A stretch of 12,390 bases of DNA from Dehalococcoidia bacterium (GTDB taxonomy: Bacteria; Chloroflexota; Dehalococcoidia; Dehalococcoidales; Fen-1064): NCBI GenBank assembly GCA_003153955.1, contig PMCB01000131.1, positions 17,561 through 29,950 of the forward strand, in the 5' to 3' direction. The translations under genes were made by a program, and so were the position numbers. The notes under the pieces are model-generated. The model was not told the origin of the DNA. It was given only the letters and a program-made list of their open reading frames with translations, and made no database searches. Positions 6,733 to 12,390 of the stretch are shown here, in pieces (position 1 is the first letter of the stretch; every line of letters starts with the position of its first letter).

Positions 6733-7927
6733 TCTGATGCTCCCTGGGGATTCTATCCTTACGTTGTTTAAGAATAGTCTTGCCGTCTTTTTGCCATACC
6801 CAGATATGGTGGTCGCGGATAATCCAGGCAGCCAAAGACTGCCGGGAGGGATAGGCAATAAAAACAGCCCCGGCAACACGGTTCATTTCCGCAAGCGCCT
6901 GTTCGGCCATTTGCGTAGTAGGCATGTGTTCCAGAACGTGACTTGAAAATACAGCGCCAAACGATTTATCGGCGAACGGGATATCCGTGCAGCTGGCAAC
7001 TACGGCGCAGGGATGACTTTCCAAAGCCCTCCGGTCGATATCCAGACAAACATCACCGTTGCCGTGCGCCGGCCGATCCAGCAGCCGACGGTAGGATTTA
7101 ACTCCCCACGGCCCGCCGATCACCAGCAGTTGCTTTCCGCTTTTTTGAGCATATTCGGTCGCGGCTTTATATTTGCGGTTCTTGTCCTGGATTTCCAGCA
7201 TCCAGATTATCATTTGCCAGATAAAAGCCACGACGAGTACTCCAACGATAACAAGGGTTACGATCGATATTGGTGAGGTCACTAAATCCTCCCTGCTAAA
7301 ATCTAAAATCCATTGATTTATTATGTGCAATCCATAATACCCGGAAAATGCGATGAGGAAACTGCGTACCGCAATACCGAGGAAAGAAAAAAGTAAAAAT
7401 TTGTACGGAGGATATTTGAAAACCGCCACCGTCAGGGTCATCGGCAGATTAATCGGATTCGGGATTAAAGTCATGAAAAAGACGGCCCAGGAACCGGATC
7501 GCTTCATCCAGTTCACCGAGCGTTCATAGGTTTGCGAATTCAACCGGCGGATCATTTTTTCTGAAAATGTACGGCCGCCGTAACCGATCATATATGTAAT
7601 GAACTGGCCTAAACATGCGGCAATGGCTGTCACCAAAGCTACCCACACCGGCGCCCAGATACCATAACGGGCGGCAAGGAGTGTTGGTAATGTTAACGTT
7701 ACCACCCAATATGGTAAAGCAAATTGGGTAATGCTTACCGCGCTGCATGTGATAAACGCTAAAAGGAACATCCCTCCGAGGCCCCATTTACTGAGGTCGT
7801 TAAAATTCTTCAGGGTATTACTAAAATGAACAGCCAGAAATCCCAGGGCAATAGTCAGGATAAGGCCAAGAACGCCGAAAATTATTTCTTTTCCGGACCA
7901 TAATGACTCTTTTTTTTCTTGTTGCAT
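6701..7927 (-). CDS. VTT (DedA/SNARE-associated) membrane domain fused to a methyltransferase-like domain
   Basis: A 408-residue fusion. Residues about 12-215 are a VTT domain. It has an N-terminal membrane helix (about 14-34), hydrophobic segments near 50-112, GQFITYMIGYGGR (107-119), the family-typical FFMTLIPNPINLPMTLTVAVF (150-170) and a further helix at 175-200. A last helix (about 220-244) leads to a cytosolic domain resembling a class I SAM methyltransferase. That domain has LLVIGGPWG (267-275) where the Gly-rich loop should be, the acidic loop CLDIDR (294-299), DIPFADKSFGAVFSSHVLEH (315-334) and an AEMNRV helix. The Gly-rich loop is atypical and the domain is short (about 150 residues), so activity is uncertain. 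VTT proteins are linked to lipid scrambling or transport. The ATG at 7927 has only a weak ribosome site. Confidence 0.85.
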   Translation of the reverse strand: MQQEKKESLWSGKEIIFGVLGLILTIALGFLAVHFSNTLKNFNDLSKWGLGGMFLLAFITCSAVSITQFALPYWVVTLTLPTLLAARYGIWAPVWVALVTAIAACLGQFITYMIGYGGRTFSEKMIRRLNSQTYERSVNWMKRSGSWAVFFMTLIPNPINLPMTLTVAVFKYPPYKFLLFSFLGIAVRSFLIAFSGYYGLHIINQWILDFSREDLVTSPISIVTLVIVGVLVVAFIWQMIIWMLEIQDKNRKYKAATEYAQKSGKQLLVIGGPWGVKSYRRLLDRPAHGNGDVCLDIDRRALESHPCAVVASCTDIPFADKSFGAVFSSHVLEHMPTTQMAEQALAEMNRVAGAVFIAYPSRQSLAAWIIRDHHIWVWQKDGKTILKQRKDRIPREHQIDKAADKIGQ

Positions 7928-7991
7928 TAGTATTTTTTACCAAAATCCCTTTTATTACCGGGAAATTACGTAATAGTTGGAAATTGCCACT

Positions 7992-8021
7992 ATTATAGCA
8001 ATAATCGGCGCCCCACCTCAA
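7992..8021 (-). promoter_or_regulatory. Probable promoter for the VTT-methyltransferase/hydrolase/clpC unit
   Basis: On the minus strand, TTGAGG (8016-8021) and a perfect TATAAT (7992-7997) are 18 bases apart. The expected start near 7985 gives a leader of about 58 bases. The -35 overlaps the last codon of the Nudix gene. The leader contains a 10-base palindrome, ATTACGTAAT, at 7965-7974. Confidence 0.5.
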
Positions 8022-8632
8022 GGAACGGGCATGCGGGAATAAATCTCCAGGAATTGTTTCAGGATTTTTGCCGTCGCTCCCCAGATACTCCTCTCCCCGT
8101 GACGGTAGAAATATGTTTCAACTTCCACTCCATTATATTCGGTGACCCCTTCACTAAAGAAAGTTTTATCCTGCAAGTCTGCAATCGGAACTTCCAGTAG
8201 TTCTTCCGTTTCCCATTTGTCGGGCCGGAAATCGTAGGGATAAGGAATCAGCCCGACGAACGGCGAGATTATATAATTTGAGGTTGCGGTCAGGACATCG
8301 TCCAATTCCCCTAATATTTGAACGTCTTTAGGGATTAAACCGATTTCCTCCTCAGCTTCCCGCAGGGCCGTGTTAAGTATCAATCCGTCATTTTTTTCGT
8401 AAGCGCCCCCGGGGAACGAGATCTGTCCTTTGTGATATTTTACCCGTTCCGTCCTCTGGATAAAAAGAAGGTGATACTGCCCCTTTTTTAAAAAAACAGG
8501 CACCAGCACCGCCGATATTCTCAAATTAGGATCTTTGATGTGTAATATCTGCCGTTCCTGCAGGGCATTGCTGAGGCTTTCAATCACATTTTTAATATTA
8601 GCACCGCTTACCGATACAGGCAAAACTGTCAA
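8018..8632 (-). CDS. Nudix hydrolase, probable CoA pyrophosphatase
   Basis: A Nudix protein of up to 204 residues. It carries the CoA-pyrophosphatase (UPF0035/NudL) signature LLFIQRTERVKYHKGQISFPGG (55-76) and then the Nudix core REAEEEIGL (91-99), whose Glu residues bind the metal. The family cleaves CoA and its derivatives to phosphopantetheine and 3',5'-ADP, and may remove damaged CoA. The start is uncertain: no ATG exists. TTG at 8632 gives 204 residues but has no Shine-Dalgarno sequence in front, and GTG at 8587 would give 189 residues with a weak site. The gene follows the FTR-rubredoxin gene by 24 bases at most and is probably its operon partner. A thiol/CoA theme with the two upstream redox genes is possible but not shown. 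Confidence 0.88.
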   Translation of the reverse strand: MTVLPVSVSGANIKNVIESLSNALQERQILHIKDPNLRISAVLVPVFLKKGQYHLLFIQRTERVKYHKGQISFPGGAYEKNDGLILNTALREAEEEIGLIPKDVQILGELDDVLTATSNYIISPFVGLIPYPYDFRPDKWETEELLEVPIADLQDKTFFSEGVTEYNGVEVETYFYRHGERSIWGATAKILKQFLEIYSRMPVP

Positions 8633-8656
8633 AGAAAAGTGAAAAAGATAAATTTA

Positions 8657-9163
8657 TCACAGAAAACGTTCGAAACGTTCTTTTTTTGCTTTACAGATAG
8701 GACAGATTTCGGGCGGATTTTCCCGGGCGCAGAGATATCCGCAGACTTTACACCGCCATACCGGTAAAGGTCCATTGGATAGATTCGCTGCGGCCCTGTT
8801 TACCAACTTCCTCTTATCGGGGGGAGGACGGCGTTCCGGTATCGAAGTTGCCTCCACTTGTCGATTGGCAATCGGCTCATTAACATAAAGCCCGCAGTAA
8901 CAGGCGCCGTATTCAACAACATCCGCATCCCTGTAATCACAGGGACAGATGATATCAAGGTCTTCCTCTTTTACGCCCGAGGACAACCGGCAGGGACAGG
9001 CCTGATATCCGTATCTTTTCAGATTGGTCAGCAATCCCCGGCAGAGCGCTTTGGTGAACTCCACGTCAGGATTTAGATTATACCCGCCGTCAGCGGCATC
9101 ATTCTTCAATTGCTCGTAAAATCTATCGATTTCTAGCTGGCTGATTTCAGCTTGTTCGTTCAT
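8657..9163 (-). CDS. Ferredoxin:thioredoxin reductase catalytic-type protein with C-terminal rubredoxin domain
   Basis: A 168-residue two-domain redox protein. Residues about 10-100 match the catalytic (beta) chain of ferredoxin:thioredoxin reductase, with CPC (56-58), CPC (73-75) and C-Y-C (88-90). By homology four of these hold a 4Fe-4S cluster and C58/C90 form the redox-active disulfide. Residues about 133-168 are a rubredoxin-type iron knuckle pair, CKVC (138-141) and CPIC (154-157), joined by a Pro/Arg-rich linker. The known plastid enzyme has CHC at the third motif, where the His is functionally important; here it is Tyr. No variable (alpha) FTR subunit is seen nearby. The ATG overlaps the glutaredoxin stop by four bases (ATGA), so the two are translationally coupled and the glutaredoxin is the likely substrate. 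Confidence 0.93.
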   Translation of the reverse strand: MNEQAEISQLEIDRFYEQLKNDAADGGYNLNPDVEFTKALCRGLLTNLKRYGYQACPCRLSSGVKEEDLDIICPCDYRDADVVEYGACYCGLYVNEPIANRQVEATSIPERRPPPDKRKLVNRAAANLSNGPLPVWRCKVCGYLCARENPPEICPICKAKKERFERFL

Positions 9164-9441
9164 TTGCCGAATGTTTCCTTGATTTTTTCCTCTTGAAAAC
9201 CGACAATACTTTTCTTATCATCGATGACCATTGTCGGGAAGGAAGCACTCGGGTTCCATTTTTGAATCACCACGAGCGCTTCTTTCTTTTCGGCGTCGTT
9301 CATCAGGTCGACATCCCCAAAAGAATATTCCACGCCTAATTCCTCGAGCAGCTTTTTGGTTTTCCGGCACCAGGGACAGGTGCTCAATGCATATAAAACA
9401 ATATGTCCTTTATTCTTACCTGCAACGTGTTGTAAAGCCAT
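9160..9441 (-). CDS. Glutaredoxin/NrdH-like thiol-disulfide protein
   Basis: A 93-residue thioredoxin-fold protein. The dithiol active site CPWC (22-25) follows the first strand HIVLYALS, and the cis-Pro loop is SFPT (67-70), followed by MVIDD and VGFQEEKI. Length and motifs match the glutaredoxin/NrdH-like group rather than thioredoxin (which has CGPC). It should shuttle electrons to disulfide substrates in the cytosol. Its partner is probably the FTR-like protein encoded immediately downstream with a 4-base overlap, in place of glutathione or NADPH-thioredoxin reductase. The start has CAGGAG seven bases upstream of the ATG. Confidence 0.93.
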   Translation of the reverse strand: MALQHVAGKNKGHIVLYALSTCPWCRKTKKLLEELGVEYSFGDVDLMNDAEKKEALVVIQKWNPSASFPTMVIDDKKSIVGFQEEKIKETFGK

Positions 9442-9502
9442 ATTCTTTCTCCTGCTTCTTTATTATTCTCAATGGATTCGGCGTCAGCCGATTACTAACC
9501 GT

Positions 9503-9531
9503 ACATTATCACCCGGAAAATTAAAAATCAA
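9503..9531 (-). promoter_or_regulatory. Possible promoter for the glutaredoxin-FTR-Nudix operon
   Basis: On the minus strand, TTGATT (9526-9531) and TAATGT (9503-9508) lie 17 bases apart, with an extended -10 TG one base before the latter. The leader to the ATG would be about 55 bases. The -10 match is only fair. Confidence 0.35.
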
Positions 9532-9609
9532 CCACAAAAGTCACAACCGGACAAACTGTTCGGCGGGCAGAGCCCGGGCGAATAAAGAAACTGCCCTTTC
9601 TTATATTAA

Positions 9610-9646
9610 GAAGCCTAGGCGACCGCTATGCGGATGCCTAGGCTTC
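9610..9646 (-). terminator. Long perfect hairpin after the ABC transporter operon
   Basis: Arms GAAGCCTAGGC (9610-9620) and GCCTAGGCTTC (9636-9646) pair perfectly over 11 bases. An inner CCGC/GCGG stem closes a TAT loop, with a GA/AT internal loop between the two stems. Its place 36 bases beyond the permease stop suggests a terminator for the ABC operon, but the minus-strand tail TTAATATAAG has no proper T tract. It may instead act as an mRNA-stabilising 3' hairpin or a protein site, because the 8-mer GCCTAGGC is itself a palindrome and occurs twice. Confidence 0.5.
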
Positions 9647-9682
9647 AAGTTGCATAATATAGCCGGGCGTACAGGCGGGATG

Positions 9683-10555
9683 TCAGCTCAGGACCCTCTT
9701 GTTGAACCCTTTGATGCCAAGCCAGAGGAACAGGGCGCAAAGACCGATTAGCACCGGGTAAATTATATATAACTGCATATGCGTTGCGGTCGTCAGGGCA
9801 GCGCGGAAACCCTCGGTCACATAAATTAACGGGTTTATGCAAACCAGAGTTTGTAGCCAGGAGAAACCCCCGATTTTGATCGCAGACAGTGTTGTCCAGG
9901 TATAATAGGTCCCGCCGAGGAAAGTTATCGGCAGAACAATAAACCCGAACATCAAACCGATTTCGCGCGGTGAAATACGGGTACCCAGGAATAACCCGAG
10001 TGAAGAAGTCATGATGCAGGAAAGCGGGATAAGCGTTAATAACACCGGCCAATGCACAGTCAGGTTGGGATGCACTCCGGGGGCATGGATTACGGCAGCA
10101 ATTGGAAAGACGATCAGCGCTGATATTAGACCTTGAATAGAGCCGGCAACTACCTTGCCGATCGCCACCAGCGATACCGGCAGCGGCGCGAGGACGCGGT
10201 CTTCGATCTCTTTGGTATATCCGAATTCGTTTGCCAGCGGTAAGGCTACCGCCTGGATTCCCTGGAACATAATGGAGAGCGCCACGACACCGGCCACCAG
10301 TACGGTAGCAAATGAAGATTCGCCGCTGGCGCCCCCGCCCCCGCCGATGCCCTGCCCGATCTTGGGAAAAACATACAGGAAAACAAAAACCAGCAGGAAA
10401 GGTTGAATTAACGTACGTAAAATAAAAATGCCCAGTCCTTTTTTCAATACGGTAAGGTCGCGTAATAACAGGGCGCTGAAAGCGGTGCGGCTCGCCGCCG
10501 CCGCTGAACGTAATGCCGGCGAGGATTTTTTCCCTTCGATAATCGTGGTTGTCAT
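9683..10555 (-). CDS. ABC-2 type exporter permease
   Basis: A 290-residue membrane protein of the ABC-2 permease family. It has about six membrane segments (near 42-63, 83-105, 128-157, 167-190, 199-217 and 261-284). The cytosolic coupling region between helices two and three reads EFGYTKEIEDRVLAPLPVS (110-128), matching the family pattern in which an acidic stretch precedes LxAxPVS. The late motif NPLIYVTEGFR (241-251) is also typical. An unusual Gly run (GGGGGASGES, 71-80) sits in the first outer loop. The start ATG overlaps the ATPase stop by one base (TAATG), so both are translated together. Such DrrAB-like pairs export hydrophobic compounds, polysaccharide or lipids; the cargo here cannot be told. 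Confidence 0.92.
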   Translation of the reverse strand: MTTTIIEGKKSSPALRSAAAASRTAFSALLLRDLTVLKKGLGIFILRTLIQPFLLVFVFLYVFPKIGQGIGGGGGASGESSFATVLVAGVVALSIMFQGIQAVALPLANEFGYTKEIEDRVLAPLPVSLVAIGKVVAGSIQGLISALIVFPIAAVIHAPGVHPNLTVHWPVLLTLIPLSCIMTSSLGLFLGTRISPREIGLMFGFIVLPITFLGGTYYTWTTLSAIKIGGFSWLQTLVCINPLIYVTEGFRAALTTATHMQLYIIYPVLIGLCALFLWLGIKGFNKRVLS

Positions 10556-11547
10556 TAGTCGCGCAACTCCTTTCCGGTCAGATTAATAAAAACAGTTTCC
10601 AGTGTCGGTTCAGCCACGGATAAATCGGTGATATTATAGCCGCCCTGTTCAGCAACCGCTACTACTTTAGGTAACACGCCGATTGTCCCTTTGATGTGCA
10701 GTTTTATTGTGCCGTCGACCCGCATGCTTCTCGTCGCGCCTTCAATCCGGTCCTGGAGCAGTTTAGCTAACGCATCGAGGTTGCCGGACGCCGTTACGGT
10801 GACGATGCTGTCTGCGCCTACCGATTCCTTTAAACCTTTGGGTGTATTAATGGCCAGGATATGCCCGTGATCCATAATCGCCAGCCGGTCGCAGATAGCA
10901 TCCGCTTCTTCCATGTAGTGCGTTGTTAAAAGAATTGTCTGTCCCTCGGCATGTAATTTGCTCAGTATTTCCCAGAGTGCCAAACGTGCCTGCGGGTCGA
11001 GTCCCGCCGTGGGTTCATCCAAAAAGAGGACCGAGGGTTTGTGCATTAAGGCACGGGCGACCTGGAGACGTTTTGCCATACCGCCGGAAATAGCCATGAC
11101 CTCGGCTTTACCCCGTTCGGAAAGCCGGAAATCCACCAGCAGTTTATCGGCCGCTTCGCGGCTTTCTTTGGCTTGCATCCCGAAGAAAAGCCCGTGGTAA
11201 TAAAGATTTTCCCAGACTGTCAGGGCGCGGTCGAGGTTATTCGTTTGGGAGACAACGCCGATGACCTGTTTGACCAGCGCCGGATGCGCAACCACATCGA
11301 TACCGGCGACCACCGCCTTGCCGCCTGTCGGGATAACGAGTGTCGTCAACATGCCCACGGTAGTCGTTTTTCCGGCGCCGTTGGGCCCGAGCAGCCCGAA
11401 GATTTCTCCGTGATGAACTGCCAGATCAAGCTGGTCCACGGCTAAAATATCACCGGCATAGTAACGTTTGGTAAGTTTTTCACAGCGGATTACTTCGTCA
11501 GTCGCAAGTTGAGTAGCATCATTGTTTGTATGTAATTGGGCATTCAT
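10555..11547 (-). CDS. ABC exporter ATP-binding protein (DrrA/CcmA-like)
   Basis: A 330-residue ATPase that drives the adjacent permease. It has Walker A GPNGAGKTT (54-62), Q-loop Q101, signature ISGGM (153-157), Walker B VLFLDEP (173-179), D-loop AGLDP and H-loop H210 (TTHYMEEAD). The signature has M in place of the usual final Q, as is common in DrrA-type exporters. About 100 residues after the ATPase core form the C-terminal extension usual in this group, ending with EPTLETVFINLTGKELRD. It is the first gene of the two-gene operon. The ATG at 11547 has only AAGGAAGG about 14 bases upstream, a distant ribosome site. The first 18 residues are polar and not conserved-looking, so a later start cannot be fully excluded. 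Confidence 0.94.
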   Translation of the reverse strand: MNAQLHTNNDATQLATDEVIRCEKLTKRYYAGDILAVDQLDLAVHHGEIFGLLGPNGAGKTTTVGMLTTLVIPTGGKAVVAGIDVVAHPALVKQVIGVVSQTNNLDRALTVWENLYYHGLFFGMQAKESREAADKLLVDFRLSERGKAEVMAISGGMAKRLQVARALMHKPSVLFLDEPTAGLDPQARLALWEILSKLHAEGQTILLTTHYMEEADAICDRLAIMDHGHILAINTPKGLKESVGADSIVTVTASGNLDALAKLLQDRIEGATRSMRVDGTIKLHIKGTIGVLPKVVAVAEQGGYNITDLSVAEPTLETVFINLTGKELRD

Positions 11548-11584
11548 ATCCGTTTTAAACGCCTTCCTTTCTGATGGTTCTTTT

Positions 11585-11616
11585 ATTCTATTCTACAGTA
11601 TTTTAGTAAGAGTCAA
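11585..11616 (-). promoter_or_regulatory. Possible promoter for the ABC transporter operon
   Basis: On the minus strand, TTGACT (11611-11616) is followed by two overlapping TAGAAT hexamers at 11590-11595 and 11585-11590. These give spacers of 15 and 20 bases, neither optimal. Position in the divergent spacer is right for the operon. Confidence 0.35.
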
Positions 11617-11649
11617 GGGTTATCGTTTGGATAAAGAATTTTGTATCTG

Positions 11650-11658
11650 TGGTATACT
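11650..11658 (+). promoter_or_regulatory. Possible extended -10 promoter for the Trm9-like methyltransferase
   Basis: The plus strand carries TATACT (11653-11658) preceded by a TG at the extended -10 position within TGTGG. The nearest -35 candidate, TTGGAT (11627-11632), is 20 bases away. The expected leader is about 43 bases. Confidence 0.35.
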
Positions 11659-11708
11659 AACTGATACTAAAGCCGGCAGAGACCGGGCCGGGACAAAGTT
11701 TTGCCAAA

Positions 11709-12356
11709 ATGACTAATAATCTGAGAGAAGTTTTTAACCGCATAGCGCCGGGCTGGTACAATTACCGGCACTGGACGATTTTTCGGCACGAGCTGGAAGA
11801 ACTGGCGCAGGAATGGGGTCAAGGCAAACTCCTTAATCTCGGCTGCGGCCACGGTGCCGATTTTCTACCCTTTGCTAAAAATTTCGAGCTCTACGGCATT
11901 GATTTTTCCGAAGAAATGCTCCGGCTCGCCCGGAAATATGCCGTAAAGTTCGATTTTCCGGTAAACCTGGCGGCGGCAGATCTCTGTAACCTTCCTTATA
12001 CTGACGAAAGCTTCGATTTTGCCATCGCGGTAGCGACTTACCATCATCTCGATAAAAAGCAGCAGTTACCCGCATTTCAGGAGTTAAAGCGGGTTTTGAA
12101 ACCGGGCGGCGCGGCTTTTATTACCGTGTGGAACCGCCGGCAGCCTCATTTCTGGTTCAAAGGGAAAGAAGTCATGGTACCGTGGAAGATAAAAGATGAG
12201 ACTTTGTACCGTTATTATTATTTGTTTACTTATGGGGAAATAAAAAAGCTGGCCGTAGAATCAGGATTGAAAGTTGGTAAAATATTCCCGGAAAACAGTT
12301 ATCACTCCCCGGTAAAGGCTTTTTCGCAAAATATCTGTCTGTTTGTGAAGAAATAA
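11709..12356 (+). CDS. Class I SAM-dependent methyltransferase, Trm9/ALKBH8-like
   Basis: A 215-residue cytosolic methyltransferase. It opens with VFNRIAPGWYNYRHW, then SAM motif I LNLGCGHGAD (42-51), the acidic loop GIDFSEEML (63-71), ADLCNLPYTDESFDFAI (90-106) and LKRVLKPGGAAFITVWN (126-142). The C-terminal part has WFKGKEVMVPWK (149-160) and RYYYLFTYGEIKKL (168-181). This tail and the opening resemble the methyltransferase domain of eukaryotic Trm9/ALKBH8, which methylates carboxymethyluridine at the tRNA wobble base. Small-molecule methyltransferases share the core, so a tRNA substrate is inference. The ATG lacks a strong Shine-Dalgarno sequence (GGGAC about 13 bases upstream). The gene is divergent from the ABC operon across 161 bases and appears to be alone. 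Confidence 0.9.
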   Translation: MTNNLREVFNRIAPGWYNYRHWTIFRHELEELAQEWGQGKLLNLGCGHGADFLPFAKNFELYGIDFSEEMLRLARKYAVKFDFPVNLAAADLCNLPYTDESFDFAIAVATYHHLDKKQQLPAFQELKRVLKPGGAAFITVWNRRQPHFWFKGKEVMVPWKIKDETLYRYYYLFTYGEIKKLAVESGLKVGKIFPENSYHSPVKAFSQNICLFVKK

Positions 12357-12360
12357 TCGG

Positions 12361-12377
12361 GAAAAGACACTCTTTTC
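12361..12377 (+). terminator. Short hairpin after the methyltransferase gene
   Basis: GAAAAGA and TCTTTTC form a perfect seven-base stem with a three-base loop, four bases beyond the stop codon. There is no T tract after it and the stem is AT-rich, so it is at best a weak terminator. Confidence 0.35.
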
Positions 12378-12390
12378 TAATCGAAGAATG

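Noticed and set aside
5902..6879. A longer reading (325 residues) of the hydrolase-like gene starting at 6879
   Set aside because: The extra part runs through coding sequence of the methyltransferase-like domain in another frame, and the TTG at 6732 has a better ribosome site.

Overview
The window looks like a chromosomal segment from a strictly or mostly anaerobic bacterium. Evidence for this is a ferredoxin:thioredoxin reductase-type protein fused to rubredoxin next to a glutaredoxin, a flavodoxin/ferredoxin (EFR1-type) protein, no obvious oxygen-dependent enzyme, and moderate GC with GTG/TTG starts. The gene set reminds me of anaerobic Chloroflexota (Dehalococcoidia-like), but this is an impression from gene content and not proven. 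No mobile element, CRISPR array or phage gene is visible. No gene-free stretch exceeds 300 bases; the longest is about 240 bases (9442-9682).

Layout. (1) 1-1298, plus strand: the end of a sensor histidine kinase, then a response regulator with a coiled coil and an HD phosphohydrolase domain. (2) 1501-1803, plus: a small Dabb (A/B barrel) protein. (3) 1833-3065, minus: a MarR-type repressor followed by an EFR1 flavodoxin/ferredoxin protein, driven by a near-consensus promoter whose -10 lies under a 33-bp inverted repeat. (4) 3244-3319, minus: tRNA-Ala(GGC) with encoded CCA, then a hairpin-rich spacer. (5) 3448-7927, minus: three tightly packed genes, namely a VTT/DedA membrane domain fused to a methyltransferase-like domain, an alpha/beta-hydrolase-like protein with a TTG start, and ClpC. 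(6) 8018-9441, minus: glutaredoxin, the FTR-rubredoxin fusion and a Nudix CoA pyrophosphatase. (7) 9683-11547, minus: an ABC-2 exporter permease and its ATPase. (8) 11709-12356, plus: a methyltransferase resembling Trm9/ALKBH8 tRNA methyltransferases, divergent from the ABC operon.

How they may work together. The kinase and regulator form a two-component pathway ending in a probable phosphodiesterase-like output. Glutaredoxin and FTR-rubredoxin overlap by 4 bases and form a plausible ferredoxin-driven disulfide reduction relay. The MarR/EFR1 pair looks autoregulated. The VTT-methyltransferase/hydrolase/ClpC cluster is the least explained part; its first two genes overlap by about 32 bases, which suggests a joint and possibly membrane-lipid-related function, with ClpC as the downstream passenger or partner. 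I found no single clearly new system. The best leads are the VTT-methyltransferase fusion with its hydrolase partner, and the Tyr-for-His change in the FTR-like active site.
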